The notes beneath the pieces were generated by a model, which made no database searches, was not told where the DNA came from, and was given only the letters and a program-made list of their open reading frames with translations. Positions 37,645-46,843 of a stretch of DNA of 55,544 bases are shown piece by piece (the first letter of the stretch is position 1; every line of letters begins with the position of its first letter). Source of the stretch: an uncultured Nitrosomonas sp. Lineage in GTDB: Bacteria; Pseudomonadota; Gammaproteobacteria; Burkholderiales; Nitrosomonadaceae. Both the position numbers and the translations under genes were made by a program. The stretch spans positions 1 to 55,544 of the forward strand of contig CADEDO010000014.1 in assembly GCA_902826115.1 (NCBI GenBank). Reading direction: 5' to 3'.

Positions 37645-38047
37645 CTAAGAACGCGTTACACACCTGAATTTTTCGACTCAGTCAGCTTACGGAGATCATA
37701 CATCAGAATCTTGTTTTTTAAGAACAACTCCATGATTGACGATAAATACGTTTCCTAGGTTGAATTCCCTTTTTATCCGCAACTTAGATTTTATTAGTTA
37801 TAGATACCTTCTACATGCTAATCAATCGAATGGAAATTCTAGCATGCCGCTCTTGCCCTAACAAGGAAAAATCATGATTTTTATAGCAATATTCCCCTAT
37901 TTATGAAATGGTATTCATGCCTTATGCTTTTCAAAATCACTTTTTTTTATTTAAAATTCTTTCCGATCTATTTAAGTAATTGCGTTTTTATTCAGGATTC
38001 TCAAATTTTATCGACCTCACTCTCACAGTCATCTAACTTAATTTAAT
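37645..38047. other. AT-rich region upstream of coxB
   Basis: About 400 bp between coxB and the insertion sequence contain no supported gene. There is a perfect 16-bp palindrome, AAAAATCATGATTTTT, at 37867-37882. The rest is AT-rich sequence likely to contain the coxB promoter; I could not fix a -35/-10 pair with confidence. Confidence 0.5.
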
Positions 38048-38757
38048 GGGCTGTAGTAGATCAGATTAAATTTGAGTCCAATTTTTCAGTATTTTTAGTT
38101 GATGCTTAGGTGTTCCATAATTAAACCTGAATTCACTCTCTTTAAGAAATAATGGAAATGATTCTTTGGGAATTCCATTATATTTTCTTAAAACACGTTT
38201 GGCCTGATTCCAAAAATTCTCAATCCCGTTAATGTGATTCTTGCCTTGCGCAAATAGCGTGGAGTGATTAATCCGTTCATGGTAGAAGTGGCTCACATCA
38301 AGTGTATTGTAACTGCGATAACAATCTGTATAAACTACGCTGTCAGGTGATATTTTTCTTGTTATCAGCGGCATGAGTGTTTCTGATTTAGTGTCACCTA
38401 CAACCTTTGTGTATACCTTACCACCGCGCTTCAATATGCCGAACACAGCAACCTTACCAGCAGCACCACGGCCACGTTTACCTTTACGTACACCACCAAA
38501 ATAGCTCTCATCCAACTCCACTATACCATCAAAGATTTTGTGAGATTCCTGCTCCAAATGATAAGCAATAACTTCACGTATTTTGCGATAAAACAGCGCT
38601 GCGCTATTGGGCTGAATTCCGAGTATATTGGCCGCTGATCTTGCTGTAACTTCCAGCACAAAAAATTCCAGTAACTTTAACTGTACTTTCCTCAATAATC
38701 TACAATGGCTTATCTTCATTTGATTAGCTTAACAACTACGCTAATCTACTGCAGCCC
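38048..38757. mobile_element. IS1595-family insertion sequence (IS1016-like)
   Basis: One transposase gene is bounded by imperfect terminal inverted repeats: GGGCTGTAGTAGATCAG on the left (38048) and the complement of CTAATCTACTGCAGCCC on the right (ending 38757), matching at 15 of 17 bases. The element is about 710 bp. I could not find a clear 8-bp target duplication in the flanks, which suggests decay or an old insertion. It lies between the cox and suf clusters. Confidence 0.85.
38066..38719 (-). CDS. IS1595-family transposase
   Basis: The 217-residue DDE transposase appears intact. The acidic residues are Asp70 (VELDESYFGG), Asp132 (VYTDCYRSY) and Glu167 (NHINGIENFW), followed by KRVLRKYNGI, as in the IS1016-like group. 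The N-terminal half is helical and likely DNA-binding (LEVTARSAANILGIQPNSAA). No frameshift is seen, so the element may still be mobile. Confidence 0.93.
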   Translation of the reverse strand: MKISHCRLLRKVQLKLLEFFVLEVTARSAANILGIQPNSAALFYRKIREVIAYHLEQESHKIFDGIVELDESYFGGVRKGKRGRGAAGKVAVFGILKRGGKVYTKVVGDTKSETLMPLITRKISPDSVVYTDCYRSYNTLDVSHFYHERINHSTLFAQGKNHINGIENFWNQAKRVLRKYNGIPKESFPLFLKESEFRFNYGTPKHQLKILKNWTQI

Positions 38758-38918
38758 CAAAAAATCAGTTCATCACTAAAGAATCTAAGTTAGCTATATA
38801 AAAATGATCATTAAATCATATGATCAAATTACATTTACGTTTAATCTGACAAGCCTACCCCCATTAGCTAATCTTAATTGTTTCAACAATTATTCTGCAC
38901 ACACTTAATCTGAATTAT

Positions 38919-38943
38919 ATAGTTGACTAAATCAATCGGGTAT
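38919..38943 (+). promoter_or_regulatory. Type 1 IscR operator, copy 1
   Basis: The 25-bp site fits the type 1 [2Fe-2S]-IscR consensus as I know it from E. coli (ATASYYGACTRWWWYAGTCRR then STAT) at 24 of 25 positions; only the G of AGTC is changed to A. It overlaps the -35 of the predicted iscR promoter. Confidence 0.8.
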
Positions 38944-38951
38944 TGTATAGT
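38923..38951 (+). promoter_or_regulatory. Sigma-70 promoter of the iscR-suf operon
   Basis: TTGACT (38923-38928) and TATAGT (38946-38951) are separated by 17 bp. The -10 box is created by the start of the second repeat copy, so the duplication itself builds the promoter between two IscR sites. Autorepression by [2Fe-2S]-IscR is expected. Confidence 0.75.
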
Positions 38952-38971
38952 TGACTAAATCAATCGGGTAT
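38947..38971 (+). promoter_or_regulatory. Type 1 IscR operator, copy 2
   Basis: This is an identical 25-bp site, 28 bp downstream of copy 1. It covers the -10 and the likely transcription start. Its own TTGACT has no good -10 at 17 bp (TTAATC). Confidence 0.8.
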
Positions 38972-39031
38972 TATTAATCCATGCGCTTAATTCTTACCAT
39001 CAACCAGCCCGATCTTAAAAAGGAGCCAACT

Positions 39032-39493
39032 ATGAGATTGACAACAAAAGGTAGATTTGCAGTGACAGCGCTGCTTGATCTTGCTCTTCAACAAAGCAAT
39101 CACCCAGTAACCCTAGCTGATATCAGTCAGCGACAAAAAATCTCACTGTCATATCTGGAACAACTGTTTGCAAAGCTTCGTCAGTCTGAGCTTGTAGGCA
39201 GCGTGCGCGGCCCTGGAGGCGGCTATTGCCTTGCAAAAGATCTAGATCAAGTATCTATCGCTGATATCATTCTTGCAGTTGATGAACCCATCGATGCCAC
39301 TCAGTGTGGCGGCAAGGAAAACTGTCACAATGATGGAAAGTGTATGACACACGATTTATGGGCAAAACTAAACGAACTCATTTTTGAATATCTTGGCGCA
39401 GTAACACTCAAAGAACTTGTTGATAACCAGAGAAATCAGCAGCATAGTGAAATTATGCCACTAATTGATATGCGGGAAACTACCGCTGCATAA
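39032..39493 (+). CDS. iscR: Fe-S cluster-sensing regulator IscR
   Basis: IscR is an Rrf2-family repressor that reads cellular Fe-S status. I chose the ATG at 39032, with AAGGAG at 6-base spacing, giving 153 residues; an upstream ATG at 38981 lacks a site. The N-terminal winged helix (MRLTTKGRFAVTALLDLALQ) is followed by cluster ligands Cys92, Cys98, Cys104 and His107, the same numbering as E. coli IscR. It heads the suf operon and is preceded by two type 1 IscR sites, so it probably represses its own operon when Fe-S is sufficient. Confidence 0.96.
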   Translation: MRLTTKGRFAVTALLDLALQQSNHPVTLADISQRQKISLSYLEQLFAKLRQSELVGSVRGPGGGYCLAKDLDQVSIADIILAVDEPIDATQCGGKENCHNDGKCMTHDLWAKLNELIFEYLGAVTLKELVDNQRNQQHSEIMPLIDMRETTAA

Positions 39494-39690
39494 GTATCAA
39501 TATGCAGCATCAATTGGTAATAAGAGTGCTAAGGAGCTTTCAGCAATTTCACAAATAACGATCATAGAACAATTTTATTAGGCTTGTGTCTAATTAAATT
39601 GAAAATACTATCTATCAGTCAGTGTTTTTGATTAAAAAGTGCAGGAATGATAATTCTATTAATTGAGATATCGGGAGTTGAGTGAACGTT

Positions 39691-40032
39691 ATGCCAATTA
39701 CTTTAACTGAAAACGCCGCAAAACACATCCAGCAACAACTCGAAAAACGCGGAAGAGGACTTGCATTCCGAGTTGGGATTAAGAAAACCGGCTGTTCAGG
39801 ATTCTCTTATACTTTCGATTACGCAGATGAAATAAAGTCTGACGATCGGTTATTTGAGTCTTATAAAACCAAGATTGTTGTTGATACCGATAGTTTGCCC
39901 TACCTGGATGGCTCTCGTATTGATTTTGCCAAGGAAGGGCTTAACAGCTCTTTTAAGTTCATCAACCCTAACATTGATAACACATGCGGCTGTGGCGATA
40001 GTTTCAGTGTAAAAGAATCAACCAAGATCTAG
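39691..40032 (+). CDS. iscA: A-type Fe-S carrier, IscA-like
   Basis: A-type carriers shuttle Fe-S clusters from scaffolds to targets. From the ATG at 39691 the three cluster-ligand cysteines fall at 35 (TGCSG), 99 and 101 (CGCG), the same numbers as E. coli IscA, which supports this start. A GTG at 39682 is the other choice. The block LDGSRIDFAKEGLNSSFKF is closer to IscA than to ErpA. It is the second gene of the iscR-suf operon, where SufA is the usual name. Confidence 0.9.
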   Translation: MPITLTENAAKHIQQQLEKRGRGLAFRVGIKKTGCSGFSYTFDYADEIKSDDRLFESYKTKIVVDTDSLPYLDGSRIDFAKEGLNSSFKFINPNIDNTCGCGDSFSVKESTKI

Positions 40033-40145
40033 TGTAAGAAATGCTTTAATATCAATTTGTCTGCTTTTAACGTATTACCGACTACCAGACAAATTCAAAT
40101 ATCTGTTGCGAACAGAAGATACTTAAAAATAAAGGAATAAACCAA

Positions 40146-41582
40146 ATGAGTGCAGTATTGCAAAGTCTGGTTAATCAGCCGTATAAACATGGCTTCGTCA
40201 CCGAAATTGAGTCCGATATTGCACCCAAAGGACTGAATGAAGATACTATTCGATTAATCTCTGCCAAAAAGAATGAGCCGGAATGGCTTTTGTCATTCCG
40301 CTTAAAAGCCTATCAAAAATGGCTGACAATGACCGAACCTGATTGGCAAAACGTCCAATACCCAAAAATTGATTTTCAAGCAATCAGTTATTACTCGGCA
40401 CCCAAGCCAAAGAAAAAATTAGCCAGCATGGATGAGGTGGATCCCGAACTATTACGCACATTTGAAAAGCTCGGGGTGCCTATGCACGAACGAGCAGCTC
40501 TGGCAGGCGTAGCTGTCGATGTCATCTTTGACAGTGTCTCAGTGGCGACTACATATAAGCAAAAACTGGCAGAAGTGGGAATTATTTTCTGTTCGATTTC
40601 TGAAGCGGTGCATAATCACCCTGAACTTATTCAGAAATATCTTGGATCTGTCGTTCCCGTCGGCGATAACTACTTCGCTGCGCTCAATTCCGCAGTATTT
40701 ACTGATGGTTCGTTCTGCTTTATCCCTAAAGGAGTGAAGTGCCCGATGGATCTATCAACTTACTTTCGGATCAATACTGAATCATCCGGCCAGTTTGAAC
40801 GAACCTTGATCGTCGCAGAGGAAGGCGCGTCAGTCTCTTATCTTGAGGGTTGCACAGCTCCAAAATTCGATACTAATCAACTCCATGCAGCAGTCGTTGA
40901 GCTGATTGCATTGGATGATGCTGATATTAAATATTCAACAGTACAAAACTGGTATGCAGGTGATGAAAATGGTGTCGGCGGCATCTACAATTTTGTTACT
41001 AAACGTGGCCTCGCAAAGGGTAGAAACTCACGTATTTCCTGGACACAAGTAGAAACTGGCTCCGCAATCACTTGGAAATATCCATCCTGTATTTTGCGCG
41101 GCGACAACTCTGTCGGTGAATTTTATTCGGTAGCCGTCACTAACAATTATCAACAGGCTGATACCGGAACCAAAATGATCCATCTCGGCAAAAACACACG
41201 TAGCACAATCGTCAGCAAAGGCATTTCAGCTGGTCACTCGAACAGCAGTTACCGCGGTCTTGTACGTATTGCGCCAACAGCGGATGGTGCGCGCAACTAC
41301 TCGCAATGTGACTCTATGCTGATCGGTGATCAGTGTGGCGCGCATACTTTTCCTTACATTCAAGTACGCAATAACAGCGCAAAAGTTGAACATGAAGCTT
41401 CGACCTCTAAAATTGGCGAAGATCAACTTTTTTATTTTTCTCAACGTGGTATTGATGCAGAAGAAGCCGTTTCAATGATTATCAATGGTTTTTGCAAAGA
41501 TGTATTTCAACAATTGCCGATGGAATTTGCTGTTGAAGCCACCAAACTTTTGAGCTTCAAACTAGAGGGAAGCGTCGGATGA
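40146..41582 (+). CDS. sufB: Fe-S scaffold complex subunit SufB
   Basis: SufB is the main scaffold of the SufBCD complex. The 478 residues match the family, with [37 protein letters not shown], the C-terminal [16 protein letters not shown] and the [20 protein letters not shown] block. AAAGGA precedes the ATG. The TGA stop overlaps the sufC ATG (ATGA), coupling the two genes. Confidence 0.97.
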   Translation: MSAVLQSLVNQPYKHGFVTEIESDIAPKGLNEDTIRLISAKKNEPEWLLSFRLKAYQKWLTMTEPDWQNVQYPKIDFQAISYYSAPKPKKKLASMDEVDPELLRTFEKLGVPMHERAALAGVAVDVIFDSVSVATTYKQKLAEVGIIFCSISEAVHNHPELIQKYLGSVVPVGDNYFAALNSAVFTDGSFCFIPKGVKCPMDLSTYFRINTESSGQFERTLIVAEEGASVSYLEGCTAPKFDTNQLHAAVVELIALDDADIKYSTVQNWYAGDENGVGGIYNFVTKRGLAKGRNSRISWTQVETGSAITWKYPSCILRGDNSVGEFYSVAVTNNYQQADTGTKMIHLGKNTRSTIVSKGISAGHSNSSYRGLVRIAPTADGARNYSQCDSMLIGDQCGAHTFPYIQVRNNSAKVEHEASTSKIGEDQLFYFSQRGIDAEEAVSMIINGFCKDVFQQLPMEFAVEATKLLSFKLEGSVG

Positions 41583-42373
41583 TTTACGAAAACAGTACAA
41601 CTATTCTTTCAGTACAAGGATTACATGCCAGTATTAATGGCACTGAGATACTTAAAGGCATGGATCTCACCGTCAAGAGTGGAGAAATTCATGCAATTAT
41701 GGGTTTAAACGGTTCGGGTAAAAGTACCTTCGCGAAAGTTTTGGCAGGTCATTCAGCTTATGAGGTCACCGCTGGATCTGTTCAATTTGAAGGCAAGAAC
41801 TTACTAGAACTGCCACCTGAGGAACGTGCTCGTGCCGGAGTCTTTTTGGCTTTCCAATATCCTATTGAAATTCCAGGCGTAGCCAATACACAATTCCTGC
41901 GTCTTGCTTACAACACGGTACAAACACAACGTGGAAGAGAAGAACTGGATCCGCTCGAATTTGATGATTTCGTTCGTGAAAAAATGAAATTACTGGATAT
42001 GAAACCTGATTTCCTGGATCGCAGTGTCAATGAAGGTTTCTCCGGTGGAGAAAAAAAGCGTAATGAAATTTTACAAATGGCATTACTGGAACCTAAATTA
42101 AGTATTTTGGATGAAACAGATTCAGGGCTTGATATTGACGCACTTAAAATCGTAGCCAATGGTGTTAATCAACTCACCAATAAAAATAATGCAACGATTT
42201 TAGTCACCCATTACCAACGCCTGCTTGATTATATCGTGCCAGATTATGTTCATGTCATGCAGGCAGGCCGCATCGTAATGACCGGTGGTAAAGAATTGGC
42301 ATTGGAATTGGAAACACGCGGATACGATTGGATAAGTACCAACAAGCACTCAATTGCGGGAGAAGTCGCATGA
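41579..42373 (+). CDS. sufC: Suf complex ATPase SufC
   Basis: SufC is the ABC-type ATPase of the SufBCD complex. The 264 residues carry Walker [10 protein letters not shown], the signature [19 protein letters not shown], Walker B region [17 protein letters not shown] and the switch His in [11 protein letters not shown]. The Q-loop region [13 protein letters not shown] is typical of SufC. It overlaps both sufB and sufD by 4 bases. Confidence 0.97.
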   Translation: MIYENSTTILSVQGLHASINGTEILKGMDLTVKSGEIHAIMGLNGSGKSTFAKVLAGHSAYEVTAGSVQFEGKNLLELPPEERARAGVFLAFQYPIEIPGVANTQFLRLAYNTVQTQRGREELDPLEFDDFVREKMKLLDMKPDFLDRSVNEGFSGGEKKRNEILQMALLEPKLSILDETDSGLDIDALKIVANGVNQLTNKNNATILVTHYQRLLDYIVPDYVHVMQAGRIVMTGGKELALELETRGYDWISTNKHSIAGEVA

Positions 42374-43671
42374 GTGAAATAGCCAGCAATGATTATCTTG
42401 AGTGCTTACTCAAATCATGGTCTATTAAACCTACTGAATCACAATCCTGGCTCAATCAATTGCGATCGCAAGCAATTGATCGCGTCAGCGCTCAGAAATT
42501 GCCAACCAAGCGCGATGAAGAGTGGCGCTTCACTGATATTTCGTCTTTAACTCACCTGCCCTACCGGCCATCGCAATCTGAATGTGCTTTACAGGCGAGC
42601 GATATTGAGCATCTGTACTTAAATGAAGCAGAAAATAGCCTGGTATTTGTAGATGGCCACTATTCTCCAGAATTATCAAAAATAGTTGACCAAGCGGCAC
42701 TCGTGATTGGAAATTTACCAGAATTCTTATCCACGCACTCGGCCACTCTGGAGTGCCACTTGGGGCAATACGCCACATTTGAGAATAACGTATTTTCAGC
42801 ATTAAACACTGCTTTCCTGCGCGATGCTGCACTGATATTGGTTCCGAAAAATGTGTCGGTCACCAGACCCATCCACCTATTATTTATTGCCACTCAGCAG
42901 GAAGTCACCAGTTATCCGCGTTGTCTATTGATCGGTGAAACAGGTAGCAATGTAACGATCATCGAAGATTACGTCGCTCTTCAGGACGCAACTTATATCA
43001 CCAATTCGGTCACAGAAATCAGTTTGGCTGCCAATGCACACGCCCGACACATTCGAGTTCAGCGTGAAAATACTCACGCCTTTCATTTTGCAAACTGCGC
43101 AGTTTCATTGGCGCACGCCAGTCATTATCAATCCGCCAGTATTTCTCTGGGTTCTCATATTTCGCGTTATAACCTGGACGTCCGGTTATTGGATGAAGCA
43201 GCAGAATGTATCATCGACGGTTTGACTTTGATCTCTGACCGCCAACTGGCGGATACGCATACCTGCATCGATCATGTTAAGCCCAGTGGGACTAGTCATC
43301 AGCAACATAAATGTATCGTTGATGACTCAGCTCATGCCGTGTTTAACGGAAAAATCATAGTACGCCCGCACGCGCAACGCACCAATTCATCACAATCGAG
43401 CCGGAACTTACTACTCAGTAGTGCTGCACAAATCGACACTAAACCACAACTCGAAATTTTTGCTGATGACGTTAAATGCGCACACGGCGCAACAGTTGGC
43501 CAACTTGAACAAGAAGAAATTTTCTATTTGGAAAGTCGTGGTTTATCGGAACTGGCTGCTCGTAATTTACTAACCTACGCATTTGGAGCAGAAATTATCA
43601 GTCGCATTCCAGTCACTTCGCTCAGGCAACAATTAGAGCAGGCGGTGCTTAACCAAACGCAGGGTAAATGA
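42370..43671 (+). CDS. sufD: Fe-S assembly protein SufD
   Basis: SufD pairs with SufB in the SufBCD complex. I chose the ATG at 42370 within the sufC stop (ATGA), giving 433 residues. The beta-helix core ([24 protein letters not shown]) and C-terminal region with [25 protein letters not shown] and [25 protein letters not shown] are present. It is less conserved than SufB, as expected. The stop overlaps the sufS start. Confidence 0.95.
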   Translation: MSEIASNDYLECLLKSWSIKPTESQSWLNQLRSQAIDRVSAQKLPTKRDEEWRFTDISSLTHLPYRPSQSECALQASDIEHLYLNEAENSLVFVDGHYSPELSKIVDQAALVIGNLPEFLSTHSATLECHLGQYATFENNVFSALNTAFLRDAALILVPKNVSVTRPIHLLFIATQQEVTSYPRCLLIGETGSNVTIIEDYVALQDATYITNSVTEISLAANAHARHIRVQRENTHAFHFANCAVSLAHASHYQSASISLGSHISRYNLDVRLLDEAAECIIDGLTLISDRQLADTHTCIDHVKPSGTSHQQHKCIVDDSAHAVFNGKIIVRPHAQRTNSSQSSRNLLLSSAAQIDTKPQLEIFADDVKCAHGATVGQLEQEEIFYLESRGLSELAARNLLTYAFGAEIISRIPVTSLRQQLEQAVLNQTQGK

Positions 43672-44933
43672 TTATGAATTTGACCAATGCTTCTTTAAAA
43701 GCTGAAGCTGCCTCTGCTTTCGATCTGGAAAAAATCCGCACTGATTTTCCGATTCTAAAACTTAAAATTGATGGCAAGCCGCTTATTTATCTTGATAACG
43801 CAGCTTCCAGCCAAATGCCGCAACAAGTCATTGACCGTTTGGTACGGTACCAGACAACTCAGCATGCCAATATCAACCGTGCCGTCCACTATCTATCTGA
43901 AGTGGCCACCATGGAATATCACAATGCACGTTGCAAATTGCAACAATTCGTCAATGCGCGTGAGGATAGAGAAATTATTTTTACCAGCGGCACGACCGAT
44001 TCCATTAATTTGGTCATGCATGGTTATGGGCGTAAATTTATCAAAGCAGGCGATGAAATTATCCTCACCACATTAGAGCATCATTCCAATATCGTTCCCT
44101 GGCAAATGCTAGCCAATGAGAAAGGCGCAAAAATCCGCGTCGTTCCCATTAATAACAACGGTGAGTTAGAGGTAGACGAATATGAAAAATTGTTCAATGA
44201 ACGTACCAAGTTTGTTGGCTTGATTCATGTATCGAATGCTCTCGGCACAATCAATCCCATTAAGAGAATGATTGATTTCGCTCATCAACATGGTGTGCCC
44301 GTACTGATTGACGGAGCACAAGCAGCACCGCATATCACCGTCGACGTACAAGCGCTCGATTGCGATTTCTACGCTTTTTCAGCGCATAAACTCTGCGGTC
44401 CAACGGGTGTAGGCATATTGTATGGCAAAGCTGCCTTACTAGAAGCCATGCAACCCTTTAAGGGAGGCGGCGATATGATTGCTTCCGTCACTTTTGAAGA
44501 AACTATTTACAATACCATTCCGCATAAATTTGAAGCCGGCACTCCTCCGATTGCCGCGGCAATCGGTTTTGGCGCTGCCATTGATTATTTGACGACAATT
44601 GGCATTGAGTCTATTGCGGCCTACGAATTATCCTTATTGAATTATGCGACTGAATGTTTAAATAATATTCCAGGTGTCAAGATTATTGGCACAGCAGCTG
44701 AAAAAACGGCTGTTCTATCGTTCACGATCGACGGTATTCATCCCCATGATATCGGCACTATCCTGAATCAGGATGGCATTGCTGTTCGTACTGGGCACCA
44801 TTGTGCACAACCCGTCATGCAGCGATTTAATGTACCGGCCACTTCGCGCGCCTCATTTGCTTTCTATAATAAAAAAACAGATGTAGACGCTTTGGCAGCT
44901 GGTATCAAAACTGTACAAAAGGTTTTTTTATAA
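43668..44933 (+). CDS. sufS: Cysteine desulfurase SufS
   Basis: SufS is the PLP-dependent enzyme that removes sulfur from cysteine. The 421 residues contain LDNAASSQMPQQV, the PLP lysine Lys241 (SAHKLCGPTGVG) and the active-site Cys379 in RTGHHCAQPVM, the group II type. ATGA overlap with sufD and direct overlap with sufU show tight coupling. Confidence 0.97.
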   Translation: MIMNLTNASLKAEAASAFDLEKIRTDFPILKLKIDGKPLIYLDNAASSQMPQQVIDRLVRYQTTQHANINRAVHYLSEVATMEYHNARCKLQQFVNAREDREIIFTSGTTDSINLVMHGYGRKFIKAGDEIILTTLEHHSNIVPWQMLANEKGAKIRVVPINNNGELEVDEYEKLFNERTKFVGLIHVSNALGTINPIKRMIDFAHQHGVPVLIDGAQAAPHITVDVQALDCDFYAFSAHKLCGPTGVGILYGKAALLEAMQPFKGGGDMIASVTFEETIYNTIPHKFEAGTPPIAAAIGFGAAIDYLTTIGIESIAAYELSLLNYATECLNNIPGVKIIGTAAEKTAVLSFTIDGIHPHDIGTILNQDGIAVRTGHHCAQPVMQRFNVPATSRASFAFYNKKTDVDALAAGIKTVQKVFL

Positions 44934-45412
44934 TGCACACAAATTCACTTTACCAAGAAGTCATACTCGACCATAACCGGAAGCCTCGCAATTATGGCAA
45001 GCTCGATCACGCCAGTCATCATGCAGTGGGACATAACCCTTTATGCGGAGATCGCCTTAATATTGCGCTGCAACTTGACAATGATCAAATCAATGACATT
45101 GCATTTGAAGGCGAGTCCTGCGCAATTTGCAAGGCTTCTGCATCCATGATGACAGCTGCCGTCAAAGGTAAATCCCGCTCGGATGCTGAAACACTCATCC
45201 ATGAATTTAGAGAATTAGCCACCGGTAAGCTGGATGCCAATCACCCCAATCACCTTGGACGACTGACAGTTTTTTCGGGTATCCGTGATTTACCGACTCG
45301 CGTTAAATGTGCAATTTTGCCTTGGCACACACTGCATGCCGCGCTCAACTCACTGGATAACGCATCAACTGAATCAAATAATGACTCGGCGCAAACTACT
45401 GCATCTGATTAG
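44933..45412 (+). CDS. sufU: Sulfur-transfer protein SufU
   Basis: SufU takes persulfide sulfur from SufS; in Bacillus it is a zinc protein, not an Fe-S scaffold. The 159 residues have the ligand residues Cys38 and Asp40 (NPLCGD), Cys63 and Cys66 (GESCAICKAS) and Cys125 (RVKCAILPWHTL), matching the SufU pattern. The insert typical of SufU versus IscU is present. The operon uses SufU instead of SufE. The Ser/Asn-rich C-terminal tail (STESNNDSAQTTASD) is unusual. Confidence 0.92.
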   Translation: MHTNSLYQEVILDHNRKPRNYGKLDHASHHAVGHNPLCGDRLNIALQLDNDQINDIAFEGESCAICKASASMMTAAVKGKSRSDAETLIHEFRELATGKLDANHPNHLGRLTVFSGIRDLPTRVKCAILPWHTLHAALNSLDNASTESNNDSAQTTASD

Positions 45413-45551
45413 TCTTATTCGATCAACGACATTCAATGTGATATCTGCTACAGATACATTCATTCAAAAGAGAACTGCAGCAGCCTTTTGTGATAGATCG
45501 CAACAATTGTGCACAATAATAATTAAAAACTCAGTATAGATAAAAACTAAC

Positions 45552-46112
45552 ATGCCAAAAATTGCTGATATTGAAGGAACCCCAAACAAAAATGCGTTGA
45601 AATTTATCCTCAAAGAACCTTTAACTTGGGGAGTAGCGCGATCCTATGATAACGCCGAAGCTGCGAAGGATGATCCATTGGCTTCTGCATTATTTGACAT
45701 TGATCATGTCACCAACGTTTTCTACATTGATCAATGGATCACCGTTACCCAAGACGGTGAAGCCAATTGGCAAGATCTGGCGCGTGAAATTGCCGACCCG
45801 ATTCGGGCGGCGCCTGCCGCTTCTGCTCAATCCGCTGAAGCAGTGGCTGCAGCCAGCAGTGTACTATCTGAGTTAAGCCCGGAAGATCAATTACGATTGG
45901 AAAGAATCAATGTTCTACTGGATGAAGAAATTCGCCCCTATCTACAACACGACGGAGGTGATTTGCATGTATTGGGACTAGAGGGCAATATTTTGCGCAT
46001 CCACTACCAGGGAGCTTGTGGTACCTGCCCCAGCTCGATCTCCGGCACGCTTAGAGGAATTGAAAATATGCTTAAAACTATTGAGCCTGATATACAAGTC
46101 ATTGCTAGCTAG
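45552..46112 (+). CDS. Nfu-type Fe-S carrier with N-terminal Nfu domain
   Basis: The 186-residue protein has an Nfu N-terminal domain (about 10-85; FILKEPLTWGVARSYDN), an Ala-rich linker (85-105), and a NifU C-terminal domain with the cluster motif Cys156-Gly-Thr-Cys159 (GACGTCPSSISGTLRGIEN) and the block VLLDEEIRPYLQHDGGDLHV. It is 139 bp after sufU and ends the operon. A carrier role for Fe-S clusters is expected. Confidence 0.93.
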   Translation: MPKIADIEGTPNKNALKFILKEPLTWGVARSYDNAEAAKDDPLASALFDIDHVTNVFYIDQWITVTQDGEANWQDLAREIADPIRAAPAASAQSAEAVAAASSVLSELSPEDQLRLERINVLLDEEIRPYLQHDGGDLHVLGLEGNILRIHYQGACGTCPSSISGTLRGIENMLKTIEPDIQVIAS

Positions 46113-46151
46113 TTTTCTCGCGTTCTATTTCTAGCATTTTGATCAAACAAT

Positions 46152-46179
46152 AAAAAAGGTGGCTTCGCGCCACCTTTTT
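46152..46179. terminator. Bidirectional terminator between nfu and efp
   Basis: The stem AAAAAAGGTGGC / GCCACCTTTTT has a five-base loop (TTCGC). T-tracts follow it on the plus strand and, through the A-tract, on the minus strand, so it can end both the suf and efp transcripts. Confidence 0.9.
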
Positions 46180-46202
46180 CAATTTAATTTACTGATCTAC
46201 TA

Positions 46203-46766
46203 TCAAACACGTTTTCTGAATTCATTGTTATGCGGATCAATTTCAATCTTGTCGCCTATTTCCACAAAAGCAGCCACGGGGATTTCATAACCAGTTCCTA
46301 CAAGACGCGCAGGTTTCATAATTTTACCCGTTGTATCGCCTCTTACCGCTGGTTCAGTATATTCAACTTCACGGACAATCGTGTTGGGTAATTCAACAGA
46401 AATCGCTTTGCCTTCATAAAAAGTTACCTGACAAATATCTTGCATACCGTCTATAAGGTAATTGAGTACGTCTGACATATTGTCAGCTTCGACCTCTATC
46501 TGGTTGTAGTCAGCATCCATAAATACATAGAGCGGATCTGCAAAATAACTGTAAGTACATTCCTTTTTATCCAGAACAACCAGATCAAATTTCTCATCCG
46601 CTTTATAAACGGTTTCCATCGTAGTACTGGAAAATAAATTTTTCAGTTTCATCTTAACCACAGATGCATTACGACCCGATTTAGTAAATTCAGCACGCTG
46701 CACAACCATAGGGTCAGTACCAACCATTACGACATTACCCGAGCGTAGTTCCATTGCGGTTTTCAT
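46203..46766 (-). CDS. efp: Elongation factor P
   Basis: EF-P relieves ribosome stalling at polyproline. The 187 residues match the family, with three OB-like domains. The residue at the modification loop is Arg32 ([10 protein letters not shown]), not Lys; this is the type rhamnosylated by EarP. The earP gene is 78 bp or so upstream on the same strand. The central region [21 protein letters not shown] and the C-terminal [19 protein letters not shown] are typical. Confidence 0.97.
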   Translation of the reverse strand: MKTAMELRSGNVVMVGTDPMVVQRAEFTKSGRNASVVKMKLKNLFSSTTMETVYKADEKFDLVVLDKKECTYSYFADPLYVFMDADYNQIEVEADNMSDVLNYLIDGMQDICQVTFYEGKAISVELPNTIVREVEYTEPAVRGDTTGKIMKPARLVGTGYEIPVAAFVEIGDKIEIDPHNNEFRKRV

Positions 46767-46843
46767 ATTTCAATTCCAAAATTTAAGTGATTAGCAGATT
46801 AATACTGTTTATCCAGAAAAACAGTTCGTTCTTGAACCGTAAA

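Larger units (their letters stand above)
38918..38973 (+). repeat. 28-bp tandem duplication upstream of iscR
   Basis: Bases 38918-38945 and 38946-38973 are a direct tandem repeat differing only at the last base. Each unit contains TAGTTGACTAAATCAATCGG. Two adjacent copies with no spacer exclude a CRISPR array. Confidence 0.97.

Noticed and set aside
38918-38973. CRISPR-like repeat pair
   Set aside because: The copies are directly adjacent without spacers and match an IscR operator; no cas genes are present.
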